Part shown: positions 8,587 through 17,830 of the stretch, piece after piece
Numbering within the stretch: the first letter of the stretch is position 1
How the letters are laid out: the number at the start of each line of letters is the position of its first letter
Source of the DNA: Paludibacteraceae bacterium
GTDB lineage: Bacteria; Bacteroidota; Bacteroidia; Bacteroidales; Paludibacteraceae
Reading direction: 5' to 3'
Length of the DNA: 64,000 nt
NCBI GenBank assembly: GCA_016302585.1
Contig: JAEDNI010000002.1
Location: 1 to 64,000, forward strand
Translations under genes and position numbers: made by a program
Notes under the pieces: generated by a model
The model's input: the letters and a program-made list of their open reading frames with translations, nothing else
Databases searched by the model: none
Told to the model about the DNA's origin: nothing

Positions 8587-8988
8587 ATGAATCCTGATTT
8601 GTTACAAGAGCAGCTTGCTATGTTTCAATCAGAATGCACGTATATGCAAGAGTTTTTGGAGGTCGGTAATACCGACTCTCCAGATGCTCTTGTGGAGCGT
8701 GTGACGAAGTAGAACGCGCTGCTGGCACGGTCGGGCAAGTTGCTGGCTGATGCCAAGTTGATCCAAGACGAGATATCGGCAGAGGTGTTCCTCGCCAACG
8801 AGACCACTATTACCAAGATGGGTGCCACATTGGGCCGTCAGTACGTACAGGCTCGTACCTCTAACATCAACTATTATGTGAATTGGCTGGACCGCTTGAA
8901 CCGGGCAATGGTGCATGTAGGCGATAACATCCGGACGCAGATTTCTTTTGCCAAAGAGGAGCTGCGGCTGAATAAGTCCGGCTTTTAG
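8587..8988 (+). pseudogene. Helical protein with in-frame amber codon
   Basis: A 133-codon frame starts 2 bp after the DUF4494 stop and is interrupted by TAG at 8710-8712 (codon 42). Both sides read as one acidic helical protein, with VERVTK before the stop and NALLARSGKLLADAK after it. The interrupted codon is one base from CAG (Gln). It ends at another TAG (8986-8988), just ahead of module R2. It could be a nonsense mutation, a sequencing error or suppressed translation; an internal ATG at 8740 could restart the second part. Family not recognised. Confidence 0.7.
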
Positions 8989-8996
8989 ACAAAATT

Positions 8997-9115
8997 GGCA
9001 AGGACGCTTTGCAATTAGCGAATAATCAGCGTTTTATGCCGAAAAAATTTGGTCATATCGTCAAAATTTTGTAACTTTACATACTATTTAAGAAAACCAC
9101 TAAAGACTGAGTAAC
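8997..9115 (+). promoter_or_regulatory. R2 early promoter module
   Basis: Second copy of the module: GGCAAGGACGCTTTGC start, TTTG (9048-9051), 20-nt spacer, TAACTTTA (9072-9079), and leader ending CACTAAAGACTGAG before the start at 9116. It drives the replication and methylation operon. Confidence 0.8.
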
Positions 9116-10168
9116 ATGGCAAAACAGAAGTATTTCTCACACGACAGCAACGCAAGAAATGACGAGAAAATCGTCAATATGCGTATGCAGATGGGTGCTG
9201 AGGGGTACGCGATTTATTTCATGATACTGGAGCGATTACGAGAAAGCGAGGACTTCATGGGTGTCAAAGATTACAATGTGATAGCCTTTGACCTCCGTGT
9301 CGATGCCAAGGACGTAAAGCGCGTGGTGGAGGACTTCGGGTTATTCCAGTTTACCGATGACGGTAAGCAGTTCTACTCCGATAGTTTCCGAGACCGCATG
9401 CGTATCATGGAGAGCAAGCGTATAAAGCAAGTCGAGGCCGGAAAACGTACGGCATCCATGCGCTGGTCAGGCTCTAAATCGGAAGGAGATGGTGTAACTA
9501 ACCTATCCGAAAAAAGTAACTCAACTATAGGTAACCTATCAGAAAAGAGTAACTTACCTATAGCTAACCTATCTGGAATGAGTAACTTACCTATCGGTTC
9601 GTCAGAAAACGAAAAAGAAAGGACAAAAGAAAAAGATAAAGATAGGAAAACGAAAACTAAAAAAGTTGTAGAGCCTTCTAATGAAGACTCTATGTCCCTC
9701 ACCCCTAACGGTGTGACCGACGCTTCATCTTCATCTTCTCCATCTTTATTTGGCGATGAGGTTCCGGAAAAAGAGAAATCGCCGGAGATTGACTACACCG
9801 AGATTATCAAGTATTGGAACACTACCACTAACGGCGTGTTCGGTTCGCTCAAGAGCATCGACAATCGTCGCCGGACATGGACGAGGGCGCGCATCCGTGA
9901 ATACGGGATCGAGGCTTTTTATCAAGCAATAAGGAATGCGGCTGCATCCGAGTTCTTGAGAGAGGCAAGCTGGTTCAGTTATGACTGGATGGTGCTACCG
10001 AATAACTTTGTTAAAGTTCTGGAGGATAAGTATGGTAAGAAAGAACGAACTGATAGCGCAGGGGGAAGCGGACGAGAAATGTCGGAAATGGACGCCGCTA
10101 ACTCTATCCAAATGGGTGGAGGAGATGGGCGGAATGTCAAACCTGTTAGAAAACGAGTTTATGATTAA
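9116..10168 (+). CDS. DUF4373 replication protein (DnaD-like)
   Basis: This 350-residue protein opens with a DUF4373 (Lin1244/Lin1753-like) winged-helix domain: YFSHDSNARNDEKI then MGAEGYAIYFMILERL. Residues 115-165 hold a threefold repeat of NLSEKSN/NLSGMSN type, followed by a charged linker and a C-terminal helical domain (about 220-330; TEIIKYWNTTTNG). Family members act as replication initiators or helicase-loader partners, consistent with the DnaC-like gene that follows and overlaps. Confidence 0.75.
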   Translation: MAKQKYFSHDSNARNDEKIVNMRMQMGAEGYAIYFMILERLRESEDFMGVKDYNVIAFDLRVDAKDVKRVVEDFGLFQFTDDGKQFYSDSFRDRMRIMESKRIKQVEAGKRTASMRWSGSKSEGDGVTNLSEKSNSTIGNLSEKSNLPIANLSGMSNLPIGSSENEKERTKEKDKDRKTKTKKVVEPSNEDSMSLTPNGVTDASSSSSPSLFGDEVPEKEKSPEIDYTEIIKYWNTTTNGVFGSLKSIDNRRRTWTRARIREYGIEAFYQAIRNAAASEFLREASWFSYDWMVLPNNFVKVLEDKYGKKERTDSAGGSGREMSEMDAANSIQMGGGDGRNVKPVRKRVYD

Positions 10169-10826
10169 GTTTGAAGACCTGACAAAAGATGCGGTGTACA
10201 CGAGACACGCGCAGTTATTCACGCAATGCGCCAATTATGTATTGGCAAAGCAATCGCGTCAGTTTATTGTGGACGAGCACAACAGAGACGTGCTAAAGTT
10301 CCTGTTGTATTATTTCAACGGCTGTGCCGAGTGTGAAAAGGTATTCCCGAACAAGGAGTACAAGTTAGGCAAGCAGATACTGCTGTACGGTGCTCCGGGA
10401 GTTGGCAAGACTCTCATCATGGAGTCGTTCAGCGTATATCTCAGGCAATCGCATAATCCGATGGCGTACGCGAACATATCGCTGACGCAACTGATGAATC
10501 ATTTTCGGATGAACGACAATCTGGACCTGTACACGTTCAATACGGGCAAGAACGAACGCATAGAGGGCAAGCCGTTTCATCTGTGTCTGAACGACATCGG
10601 CATCGAGACCCACAGGCATTTCGGTACGGACCCGAAGATGATCGTCGAGGATTTCCTGTACAGCCGGAATGACATCTATGTATCGGCCGGCCAGCGTACG
10701 CACCTGACCACGAACCTCGATAAAGAGGACATCCGTCAGGCGTTCTCGGATGAGTTCGGTCGGCTAAGTGATCGTATATTTAAGACATATAATTTCATCC
10801 CACTATTAGGAGAGTCGAGGCGTTAA
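10161..10826 (+). CDS. DnaC-like AAA+ helicase loader
   Basis: This AAA+ ATPase has Walker A GAPGVGKT, a Walker B region CLNDIGIE and an arginine-rich sensor region (TTNLDKEDIRQAF, GRLSDRIF). It should load the replicative helicase. The start at 10161 overlaps the previous stop by 8 bp and gives 221 residues. The same frame is open back to an ATG at 10032, which would add 43 plausible residues at the cost of a 137-bp overlap; I prefer 10161 but cannot exclude 10032. Confidence 0.8.
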   Translation: MIKFEDLTKDAVYTRHAQLFTQCANYVLAKQSRQFIVDEHNRDVLKFLLYYFNGCAECEKVFPNKEYKLGKQILLYGAPGVGKTLIMESFSVYLRQSHNPMAYANISLTQLMNHFRMNDNLDLYTFNTGKNERIEGKPFHLCLNDIGIETHRHFGTDPKMIVEDFLYSRNDIYVSAGQRTHLTTNLDKEDIRQAFSDEFGRLSDRIFKTYNFIPLLGESRR

Positions 10827-10848
10827 GCGCCTCACTTTGCCCGGATGG

Positions 10849-10865
10849 TGTTTGAATATCAAGAA
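10849..10865. promoter_or_regulatory. Degenerate late-palindrome copy
   Basis: TGTTTGAATATCAAGAA keeps one perfect arm of the 7-3-7 palindrome. The 17-nt string GGTGTTTGAATATCAAG is also present at 59262-59278, each time just before a gene. No promoter boxes are evident here. Confidence 0.3.
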
Positions 10866-10869
10866 AGAA

Positions 10870-11118
10870 ATGATTTGCAGTTACTTTCAAGATAGTGCTA
10901 AACGGTGGCGTGCACAGCGGGACATGTTCAGTCCGTCGGTGGTGGTACCGAACTGCCATGCGGCATTCGAGCAATGTTGCGAATGGCTGGGCACGCACAA
11001 AGTGACAACGTTCGAGAATGGTAACGGCAGCATAATAGTATTAACCATTAAAGACTACAAAGATTATGGCAGTAAGAAACATGGACGCTATCGATCGAAA
11101 GGCGGAGCAGTTAGCTGA
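10870..11118 (+). CDS. Hypothetical protein
   Basis: 82 residues from ATG 10870; a TTG at 10837 in the same frame is less likely. The protein is basic at both ends, with NCHAAFEQCCEWLG and a central IIVLTIKDYKDYG strand. No family is recognised. It overlaps the next gene by 53 bp, so one of the two starts may be wrong. Confidence 0.5.
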   Translation: MICSYFQDSAKRWRAQRDMFSPSVVVPNCHAAFEQCCEWLGTHKVTTFENGNGSIIVLTIKDYKDYGSKKHGRYRSKGGAVS

Positions 11119-11572
11119 AGAAAAGAAAGCAAAGGAAGAATCAAAAATCAAGTCGTATCAAGTGTATCTTGATGCTATCACGCAGCATCGCAAAGACGCT
11201 ATAGATGCAGTCGATACGAAGAAAGCCTTGGCAGAAAGGAATATCCCTACGAATTTTAGTAACGACACGAGGATTGCTTTCGGGTGTTACGAAAGGGGTT
11301 ACGACAGAACGTATTCGTTTATTGTAAAAACAGACAGCGGTAGTGTTGAGTACTATCCGGAAAGCGGTGTGTTCAAAGTAATCGGCTGCGGTTCATACAA
11401 GACATTCAAAGACGCACAAGAGTTGGGTACGAATGGAATACGCAATTTCTTCGAGTACCAAGGTGAGGCGTTTAAGGAAAAGACGGAGCATCAGCGTGAA
11501 GCACTGATCGCACTGTCGGAAGGTTTTCTGCCGTTCCTGCATGCTTTCTTCAACTTCGTGGATAATCTCTAA
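11066..11572 (+). CDS. Hypothetical protein
   Basis: This 168-residue protein has an N-terminal charged helix (about 8-50) and a mixed C-terminal domain. The leader CATTAAAGACTACAAAGATT before its ATG resembles the leaders of the R modules, which supports this start despite the overlap with the previous gene. The family is not recognised. Confidence 0.6.
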   Translation: MAVRNMDAIDRKAEQLAEEKKAKEESKIKSYQVYLDAITQHRKDAIDAVDTKKALAERNIPTNFSNDTRIAFGCYERGYDRTYSFIVKTDSGSVEYYPESGVFKVIGCGSYKTFKDAQELGTNGIRNFFEYQGEAFKEKTEHQREALIALSEGFLPFLHAFFNFVDNL

Positions 11573-11584
11573 TCGGCACAGAAT

Positions 11585-11725
11585 ATGGCAAACGAAAAAT
11601 GTAAGAACGGCTGTCCTCCGGGAACTGATATGAGAACGTGCATGCTCGCTTTCATGGGGGAGTGCCCAGTCATATCCGTCAGAGATGGAGATATATTCTT
11701 CGATCCAAAGCAGGAAGAATTATGA
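11585..11725 (+). CDS. Small Cys-rich protein
   Basis: A 46-codon frame with four cysteines (CKNGC near the start, two more by residue 27) that could form a small zinc site. It begins 12 bp after the previous stop and overlaps the methylase start by 4 bp (ATGA), which suggests translational coupling. Confidence 0.5.
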   Translation: MANEKCKNGCPPGTDMRTCMLAFMGECPVISVRDGDIFFDPKQEEL

Positions 11726-12567
11726 GAACACCGATTACATATTACGGAGGCAAGCAACGCCTGACCAAGACGATCGTCTCAATGATACCGCCGCATAAGG
11801 TGTACATCGAGCCGTTCTTTGGCGGCGGCGCGGTCTTCTTCTCAAAGACACCCTCCTATCTGGAGGTGATAAACGACATCAACGATAACGTGGTCACATT
11901 CTACCGTGTGTGCCAGAACGAAGCGCAATTCAAAGAGCTGCATGCCAAGATACAAAGCACGCTCTTTTCCGAAGCGCTCTTCCTGCAGGCAAAGACTATC
12001 TGGAACGGCTTCTGGCCGGCGAGTGATGTAGAACGTGCATGGGCGGTGTGGGTATGCTGTAACTATGCGTTCAATGCTACGCCGTACGGAGGATGGAAAT
12101 GGGACATGGGAACGGCAGGCAGTCACTCCGGCATTGTAGCGGCACACAAGCGCAATGCGTTCACGGAAGAGGTCTTCAAGCGGTTGCAGTTCGCACAGAT
12201 ATCGTGCCGCAATGCCATTGATGTACTCCGCGACCGCAGTAGTGAAGACTCGTTCGCCTATATTGATCCGCCGTACATCGGCAGCGACCAGAAACACTAT
12301 CACGGCTATGGAGAGATGGAGTTTACCGAACTGCTGAACGTACTGCGGGAGCAGTTCAAAGGCAAGTTTGTGCTTTCGACGTTCGCTAACGATATCATAT
12401 TGGACTACGCTGAGCAGAACGGATGGAACGTGTTCCGCAAGGACATGCCGATGACGGTTGCCAATCTGCGCATCAAGGATAAAGGCGTGAACAGCAGACG
12501 CAAGGAGGAACTGCTGGTGTTTAATTACGAATTACCATCATTAATTGAGGAGGCAAAACATGAGTGA
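11722..12567 (+). CDS. dam: D12-class DNA adenine N6-methyltransferase
   Basis: 281 residues from ATG 11722, not the longer frame from 11638. It shows TPITYYGGKQ, the SAM-binding motif EPFFGGGAVFF (30-40) and the catalytic DPPY at 182-185, in the alpha-type order of Dam-like enzymes. It should methylate adenine in a short site, protecting phage DNA or marking it. It sits in a run of three methyltransferase genes (with 13021 and 15525) and no restriction endonuclease. Confidence 0.88.
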   Translation: MRTPITYYGGKQRLTKTIVSMIPPHKVYIEPFFGGGAVFFSKTPSYLEVINDINDNVVTFYRVCQNEAQFKELHAKIQSTLFSEALFLQAKTIWNGFWPASDVERAWAVWVCCNYAFNATPYGGWKWDMGTAGSHSGIVAAHKRNAFTEEVFKRLQFAQISCRNAIDVLRDRSSEDSFAYIDPPYIGSDQKHYHGYGEMEFTELLNVLREQFKGKFVLSTFANDIILDYAEQNGWNVFRKDMPMTVANLRIKDKGVNSRRKEELLVFNYELPSLIEEAKHE

Positions 12568-13018
12568 GAGAATACCATGTGCAAAATGTAAGTTGCTTGG
12601 GGAGAAGTTACAGACATCCTATCGGGCAAGGAAGTGCAACCTGCACGGAATAGAGGTTATGGAGAACTCAATTGGATGCAGCTGGGCGAACAATCCTGAT
12701 TCCAAGTGCAAAGGTCTTACATCAATCATTATCCCCGCAGAGGAGGTGTTTGTATTGAAACGTGACTTGAATCACTACATCATGTATAGAATCGGCCAGT
12801 ATGCCGGCAAGTGGTTCGCTGCAGGCAGCATATGCAACATGAACTACGGTTCGTTTAGTTCGCCATCTATCTTCAGTACTCCGTTTGAGTCGAGGGGAAA
12901 AGCGGTGGATGATGTATTGAGGAGATTACTCGCTACGGCACGTCAGAACCGTGACGACGAATATGCGTCCATCATCGAGAAAACCATCATGGATAACAGA
13001 CAGTTAACGCTATTTTGA
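12560..13018 (+). CDS. Cys-containing protein with clamp-binding C-terminus
   Basis: 152 residues from ATG 12560, overlapping the Dam stop by 8 bp. An N-terminal CAKCKLLG...CNLHG...C cluster may bind zinc. The last residues are NRQLTLF, matching the beta-sliding-clamp binding pentapeptide QLxLF. Family unknown; the ending suggests recruitment to replicating DNA, as for four other proteins in this window. Confidence 0.6.
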   Translation: MSERIPCAKCKLLGEKLQTSYRARKCNLHGIEVMENSIGCSWANNPDSKCKGLTSIIIPAEEVFVLKRDLNHYIMYRIGQYAGKWFAAGSICNMNYGSFSSPSIFSTPFESRGKAVDDVLRRLLATARQNRDDEYASIIEKTIMDNRQLTLF

Positions 13019-13020
13019 AT

Positions 13021-14603
13021 ATGAATCACAAGCTATTGTATATTGATTTATTCTGCGGGGCTGGAGGAACGAGTACAGGAGTTGAGCGGGCGAGGCTGCA
13101 TGGCGAGAAATGCGCCAAGGTCATCGCTTGCGTCAACCATGATCCGAACGCTATCAAGTCACATGCTGCCAACCATCCACGGACGAAGCATTTCACCGAA
13201 GACATCCGAACGCTGGATATGCAGCCGCTACAGAACATCGTAGATAAGGAACGAGCGAAAGACCCGGACGCCATCATCGTCCTGTGGCATCGCTTGAGTG
13301 TACTAATTTCAGCAGAGCCAAAGGTGGTAAGCCAAGAGACGCAGATAGCCGCACTCTTGCAGAACACCTGTTCCGATACATCGAAGCGCTCAATCCCGAA
13401 TACATATACATCGAGAACGTAGAGGAGTTTATGAGTTGGGGCGATGTGGACGAGCACGGAAAGCCTGTGAGCATGGATAAGGGTATCAAGTACCTCAAGT
13501 GGGTGCGTAACGTAGAGAGTTACGGTTACCGTTTCGACCACCGTATCTTGAATGCAGCCGATTTCGGAGCACGTACACGCCGGACACGATTCTTCGGAAT
13601 CTTCGCCAAAGAGTGTTACAGCATCGCATGGCCAGAGCCAACCCATTGCAAGGACGGAAGACCGGGTGACATGTTCAATCCACCATTGCTAAAATGGAAA
13701 CCTGTGCGTCCTATACTTAATCTGTCCGAGCACGGACAGAGTATCTTCAACCGCAAGAAGCCGCTGTCAGATAGAACGTATGAACGTGTTTATAACGGCC
13801 TGATAAAGTACATAGCCGGAGGAAAGAAAGCCTTCCTGTCAAAGCAGTTTAGTGGCGACCCGAGTGGAAAGAATATCGGTATTGACGACCCTGCGGGCAC
13901 GATTACCTGTAAAGATCACCATGCTCTGGTTCAGGTGCAGTTCATCGACGCGCAGTACGGCAACGGCTATTCTGCGTCTATTGATGATCCGCTCCCAACA
14001 GCGACCGCCAAGGATAAATTTTCGATAGTCAGTACATCATTTTTTGCCAACGAATACAGCGGCGGCGGTCAGCAGACATCCATTGATGATCCTGCTCCGT
14101 CGATTCTCACCACACCAAAGCAGAAACTGGTGACCGTGGATCGGTTTGTCATAAACACCGCCTATCAGTCCAAAGGCTGCTCTATAGACGAGCCTGTCTG
14201 CACCATCATTGCAAGGCAGGATAAATCGCCACTCTATCTGGCAACAGTTGAAAATGGCGAACCACCATACACACCACAGCAAGGAGATAGTCAGTACATG
14301 CGGCTCATTAAGGAGTTCATGCGGAGATATGGCATCGTGGATATCTACATGCGTATGCTTACGGTTAAGGAACTCAAGATGGCTCAGGGATTCCCGGAAG
14401 ACTATATCCTTTGCGGCACGCAGACCGAGCAGAAAAAGTATATCGGCAACGCGGTCGAGGTGAATATGAGCCGCGCCCTCTGCGAAGCCCTTGCAAGCAC
14501 GGTGGACGGAATGATAACTAACGCCACGGCGGAACGATTGATGAAAACCTTTGACGCTACGATAAAGAGCGGTCAGGAGATATTGGGAGATTATAGTGTA
14601 TGA
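13021..14603 (+). pseudogene. C5-cytosine DNA methyltransferase, frameshifted
   Basis: The start has motif I (DLFCGAGGTSTGVE). After codon TGG at 13285-13287 the frame shifts. The +1 frame continues at once with ASLECTNFSRAKGGKPRDA, containing the catalytic Cys region, then YIYIENVEEF (motif VI) and a C-terminal target-recognition part with three IDDP repeats. Adding one G to the GG at 13286-13287 restores a ~528-residue protein. As written, the catalytic centre is split from the SAM site and the enzyme would be inactive, unless this is a sequencing error or ribosomal slippage. Confidence 0.85.
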
Positions 14604-15046
14604 CAATCACAGAACCGATAATGATAGTAAGGATAGATGTTTCGATGGAACACTATAGGAGCATAGTAGAGGATATTGTTTACTACAGAGCTGACTTGCG
14701 TATGAATCAAGCATTGCGATGGAAATGGTACTTTGAATACATTGCCGCAAGAGTAAAAGTGAAACATCCACATCGTAGCGTACGGTTAAGTATATCAAGA
14801 AAACCGGATGACCTCAAAATAGGTCAGCAGTATATTGATGAGAAAACAAACTACCTGCTACGAGCCAAACGAGCGCAGATCAAGAAGCTCCAGAATCACC
14901 AAGGGACAGACCTGTTTGATTTCGCAGGAGAGGAGCGACGCGCGAAGATAGAGAAACTGCAGGGCAACATAGATGCTCTTGAGAAAGGGGAGTATAATAT
15001 GTGGTTCCCTGTAGAGTATAAAAACCATATAAAGCAATGGGTATGA
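14600..15046 (+). CDS. Hypothetical helical protein
   Basis: This 148-residue basic protein has a long C-terminal helix pair (about 85-135, Lys/Gln/Glu-rich) and overlaps its neighbours by 4 bp on both sides. It lies between two methylases and was not recognised. Context suggests a role in DNA modification or replication, but nothing in the sequence proves it. Confidence 0.55.
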   Translation: MTITEPIMIVRIDVSMEHYRSIVEDIVYYRADLRMNQALRWKWYFEYIAARVKVKHPHRSVRLSISRKPDDLKIGQQYIDEKTNYLLRAKRAQIKKLQNHQGTDLFDFAGEERRAKIEKLQGNIDALEKGEYNMWFPVEYKNHIKQWV

Positions 15047-15513
15047 CAAAGCAACTGACAGAACGTCTGGCGATGATGGACATGAAACACCGCAATCAAA
15101 AAGTTTCAAAGGACGCGCTATATGTTTTCTACGGATGGACGAAGATAAACAAAGTCATGAAGAAGGAGTCTATTATGGTCATCTTCATGAATGAGAATCC
15201 CGGTCCTCGCGTAGGAAGAGATGGATGTGGCGGAGTAACTCGTTTTATGAACGTGGCATACAAGCGCAAGCAGACCGATAAGGAAGCGGAGGACGCGCAG
15301 TATAGTAACAAAATCTATACGTGTTACGAAATATACATGAATGATCCGCGCGTCCAAGGTAGCCTTGAAGCAGCTCTCAAAGAGAACTCTGACGCAGACC
15401 AGAATAATGTCAGCCAGTCGGAGCGCGACGCAATCAGCAAGGCATTGAAAGAAGCGTATCTTCTTGCCCATCCCGGATATAAAGAACCGACGCGACAATT
15501 AGAATTATTTTAA
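15043..15513 (+). CDS. Hypothetical protein with clamp-binding C-terminus
   Basis: 156 residues from ATG 15043 (ATGA overlap). The central part FYGWTKINKVMKKESIMVIF and ENPGPRVGRDGCGG is not assigned to a family. The protein ends RQLELF, a match to QLxLF of clamp-binding proteins, shared with the neighbouring methylase. Confidence 0.6.
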   Translation: MTKQLTERLAMMDMKHRNQKVSKDALYVFYGWTKINKVMKKESIMVIFMNENPGPRVGRDGCGGVTRFMNVAYKRKQTDKEAEDAQYSNKIYTCYEIYMNDPRVQGSLEAALKENSDADQNNVSQSERDAISKALKEAYLLAHPGYKEPTRQLELF

Positions 15514-15524
15514 CTCCCAAGACA

Positions 15525-16196
15525 ATGGCAATAGAAATTGACAAAATCTACAACATGGACTGCCTTGAGGGCATGAAAGCCATCCCGGACGGTAGCGTGG
15601 ATTTGGTGCTCACCGATATTCCGTACGGAGAGGTTAATCGAGACAGCAACGGATTGCGTAATCTCGACAAAGCAGCTGCCGATATTGAGACATTCGACAT
15701 ACGCGAACTGACCAAGATACTTTGTGCCAAGACAAAAGGGTCAGTATATATGTTCTGCGGAATAAATCAGGTGTCTGATATTAGAAAAACTATGACCGAG
15801 CAAGGACTGAGCACGCGAGTAGTCGTATGGGAGAAGACGAACCCAAGTCCCATGAATGGCGAGTATATGTGGCTCAGCGGCATAGAACTTTGCGTATATG
15901 GCAAGAAACAAGGCGGAGTGTTCAATCTGCATTGCAAGAACAGCGTTCTTCGCTATCCATGCGGGGGGGGTAAAATACATCCTACACAGAAGCCGACAGA
16001 CCTATTCCGTCAGCTCATCCTTGCAAGTTCAAACGAAGGAGACACCGTTCTTGATCCGTTCATCGGAAGCGGAACGACAGCAGTTGCGGCTATTAAAGAG
16101 AACCGCCACTATATCGGTTTCGAACTCAATGAGGAATTTTATATGAATGCCTGTCAGCGTATCAGCGCAGAAAGAAGGCAACTAAGTTTATTCTAA
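15525..16196 (+). CDS. N4/N6-type DNA methyltransferase
   Basis: This 223-residue beta-class methylase has a catalytic TDIPYG (a TDIPY variant of DPPY, at 30-35) near the N-terminus and the SAM-binding DPFIGSGTTAVAA near residue 185, in the permuted order typical of the family. HPTQKP lies just before motif I, as expected. It ends RRQLSLF, a near-ideal clamp-binding peptide. The base modified (N6-A or N4-C) cannot be told from sequence alone. Confidence 0.85.
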   Translation: MAIEIDKIYNMDCLEGMKAIPDGSVDLVLTDIPYGEVNRDSNGLRNLDKAAADIETFDIRELTKILCAKTKGSVYMFCGINQVSDIRKTMTEQGLSTRVVVWEKTNPSPMNGEYMWLSGIELCVYGKKQGGVFNLHCKNSVLRYPCGGGKIHPTQKPTDLFRQLILASSNEGDTVLDPFIGSGTTAVAAIKENRHYIGFELNEEFYMNACQRISAERRQLSLF

Positions 16197-16210
16197 TCCA
16201 CTAAACGAAT

Positions 16211-16657
16211 ATGAAAACAGATGTAATCAAGAAAATGACTCCGGCGCAGGCAGCAAGTCTCGCCGCCGTGATGTTCCACCTGATCGGAGCATCCGAAATC
16301 CTGTTCTTTGATCTCGAGGCGTTCTACCTCGCTCACGGGTTTGAGTTCAAGCAGGAAACGAAGAAGATGTTCAATGAGTTCATGGAGACCGCCAAGCGGA
16401 TGCACAAGCAGTACGGCCGCATGACGCGCTATGCTGTCTCATGCGCCAACAGTCCCGAGATGGATGCCAAGGAAGCGTACGAGATCGACACGAATGCGTG
16501 GGCACGAACCGCCCTGCAGGTATATGACGCACTCTACGGACACGATGAGCAAGCGTTGATCCAGATCGAATCCATGCTAAAGCTCATCGCCAAGCAACCG
16601 ATGTTCGGCTCCGAGATTTACAACAGGTACGTACCGGACACAGAGGACAAAGATTGA
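16211..16657 (+). CDS. Hypothetical helical protein
   Basis: This 148-residue, mostly helical protein (KMTPAQAASLAAVMFHLIG at the start) has no recognised family. It is the last gene of the R2 operon and is followed by the extended R3 module. Confidence 0.6.
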   Translation: MKTDVIKKMTPAQAASLAAVMFHLIGASEILFFDLEAFYLAHGFEFKQETKKMFNEFMETAKRMHKQYGRMTRYAVSCANSPEMDAKEAYEIDTNAWARTALQVYDALYGHDEQALIQIESMLKLIAKQPMFGSEIYNRYVPDTEDKD

Positions 16658-16662
16658 CAATA

Positions 16663-16841
16663 ATCATGCCACAAGTGTTTATATATCAAGCAAAATTAGT
16701 ACTATTTTCAAACTGGCAAGGATGCTTTGCAAATATCACTTTTTCAGCGTTTTATGCCCGAAAAATTTGGTCATATCGCAAAATTTTTGTAACTTTACAT
16801 ACAATTTAAGAAATACAAAAAAACACTAAAAACTGAGAGTT
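16663..16841 (+). promoter_or_regulatory. R3 early promoter module, extended form
   Basis: The core module (16715 on) has TTTG (16766-16769), a 20-nt spacer and TAACTTTA (16790-16797). The upstream 50 bp (ATCATGCCACAAGTGTTT onward) are shared almost base for base with R4 and loosely with R5. They contain TGTTTATATATCAAGCA (16676-16692), a degenerate late palindrome. Confidence 0.8.
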
Positions 16842-17225
16842 ATGAAGTCCATTTTAGACCAAATCAAAGCCGTAAAGGAAGATGCCAAGCAGGCGGTAGA
16901 TGAGATGCTGCAACTCCGTCAGGAACTCGATGAGTTCGAGGAGTACAATCCTTATCCGGCAGATAAGCCGTTCGAAGAGAGATGTGCTTATTGCGAAAAA
17001 CGCCTTGCTATGTCCGATAAGGCGGATGCAGCATTGGCAAGAGCAAATAGCAAGGTTATCCACTTTTGGGAGCTGCTGGGTGTTAATCCGGTTAAGTTCC
17101 GTCGCTACGATGGAGAAACCCACGTAAAGGAAACGTTCTACGGGCTTGTAAGATACAGCGAAGAAATGGAGTATCAGTTGAAACGAGTAGTTGAAACGTA
17201 TAATGAATATCACCATAAAAATTGA
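16842..17225 (+). CDS. Hypothetical coiled-coil protein
   Basis: This 127-residue protein is mostly charged helix, with a CAYCEKRL motif near residue 46. First gene of the R3 operon. Family not recognised. Confidence 0.6.
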   Translation: MKSILDQIKAVKEDAKQAVDEMLQLRQELDEFEEYNPYPADKPFEERCAYCEKRLAMSDKADAALARANSKVIHFWELLGVNPVKFRRYDGETHVKETFYGLVRYSEEMEYQLKRVVETYNEYHHKN

Positions 17226-17231
17226 GTTAAT

Positions 17232-17462
17232 ATGAATGCAGAAAGAAGAAAGCGTCTGTCCGCTGCGCTTGAACAGTTAGAAGCGGCAAAGTCTGAGATC
17301 GAAGAAATCCAGCAAGAAGAACAGGAGGCATACGACAATATGCCGGAAGGTTTACAGGAATCGGAACGAGGCGAGATTATTGCGAACAATGCTGAATCGC
17401 TTGAGAACGCGGTGAGCAGCCTCGATGAAGCTATTGACTATATAAACGAGATCGACCTATGA
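17232..17462 (+). CDS. Small acidic coiled-coil protein
   Basis: 76 residues, almost wholly heptad-like acidic helix (LEQLEAAKSEIEEIQQEEQE). It begins 6 bp after its neighbour and overlaps the next start by 4 bp. Function unknown. Confidence 0.6.
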   Translation: MNAERRKRLSAALEQLEAAKSEIEEIQQEEQEAYDNMPEGLQESERGEIIANNAESLENAVSSLDEAIDYINEIDL

Positions 17463-17815
17463 GCCAAGTGTATCTACAAGCGCAGCACACGGCTGCACCT
17501 TATCTCATCTTCACAAAGGATGGAAAGTCGCACCCAGCGCAGAATATGGGTGTAAAGGAGATGAATCAGGAAGACCCACTACTGAAAGCAGTCATCCAAG
17601 CGCATTTCGGTAGTGAGTTGGACCGTATCGAGAAACGCCGTAAGTACTATTGGTTGCCGCTCGGCTATGGCAATCAGCCGAACGGAAGCGTGGAGGAGAT
17701 AGAACTGTTCCCCTCTGACTATCAAGCCTTGAAGGAAGCAGAGTTGAAAGACCGCTATCCTTATTGGTGGATTTATGAAGATTATGCAACCGCGCTGGAC
17801 CGCGCATTAGACTAA
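17459..17815 (+). CDS. Hypothetical protein
   Basis: This 118-residue mixed alpha/beta protein is rich in Tyr and Trp (KYYWLPLGYGNQ, YPYWWIYEDY). No family recognised. It is coupled to the preceding gene by an ATGA overlap. Confidence 0.6.
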   Translation: MSQVYLQAQHTAAPYLIFTKDGKSHPAQNMGVKEMNQEDPLLKAVIQAHFGSELDRIEKRRKYYWLPLGYGNQPNGSVEEIELFPSDYQALKEAELKDRYPYWWIYEDYATALDRALD

Positions 17816-17830
17816 GAAAGGAAAGCAGTT

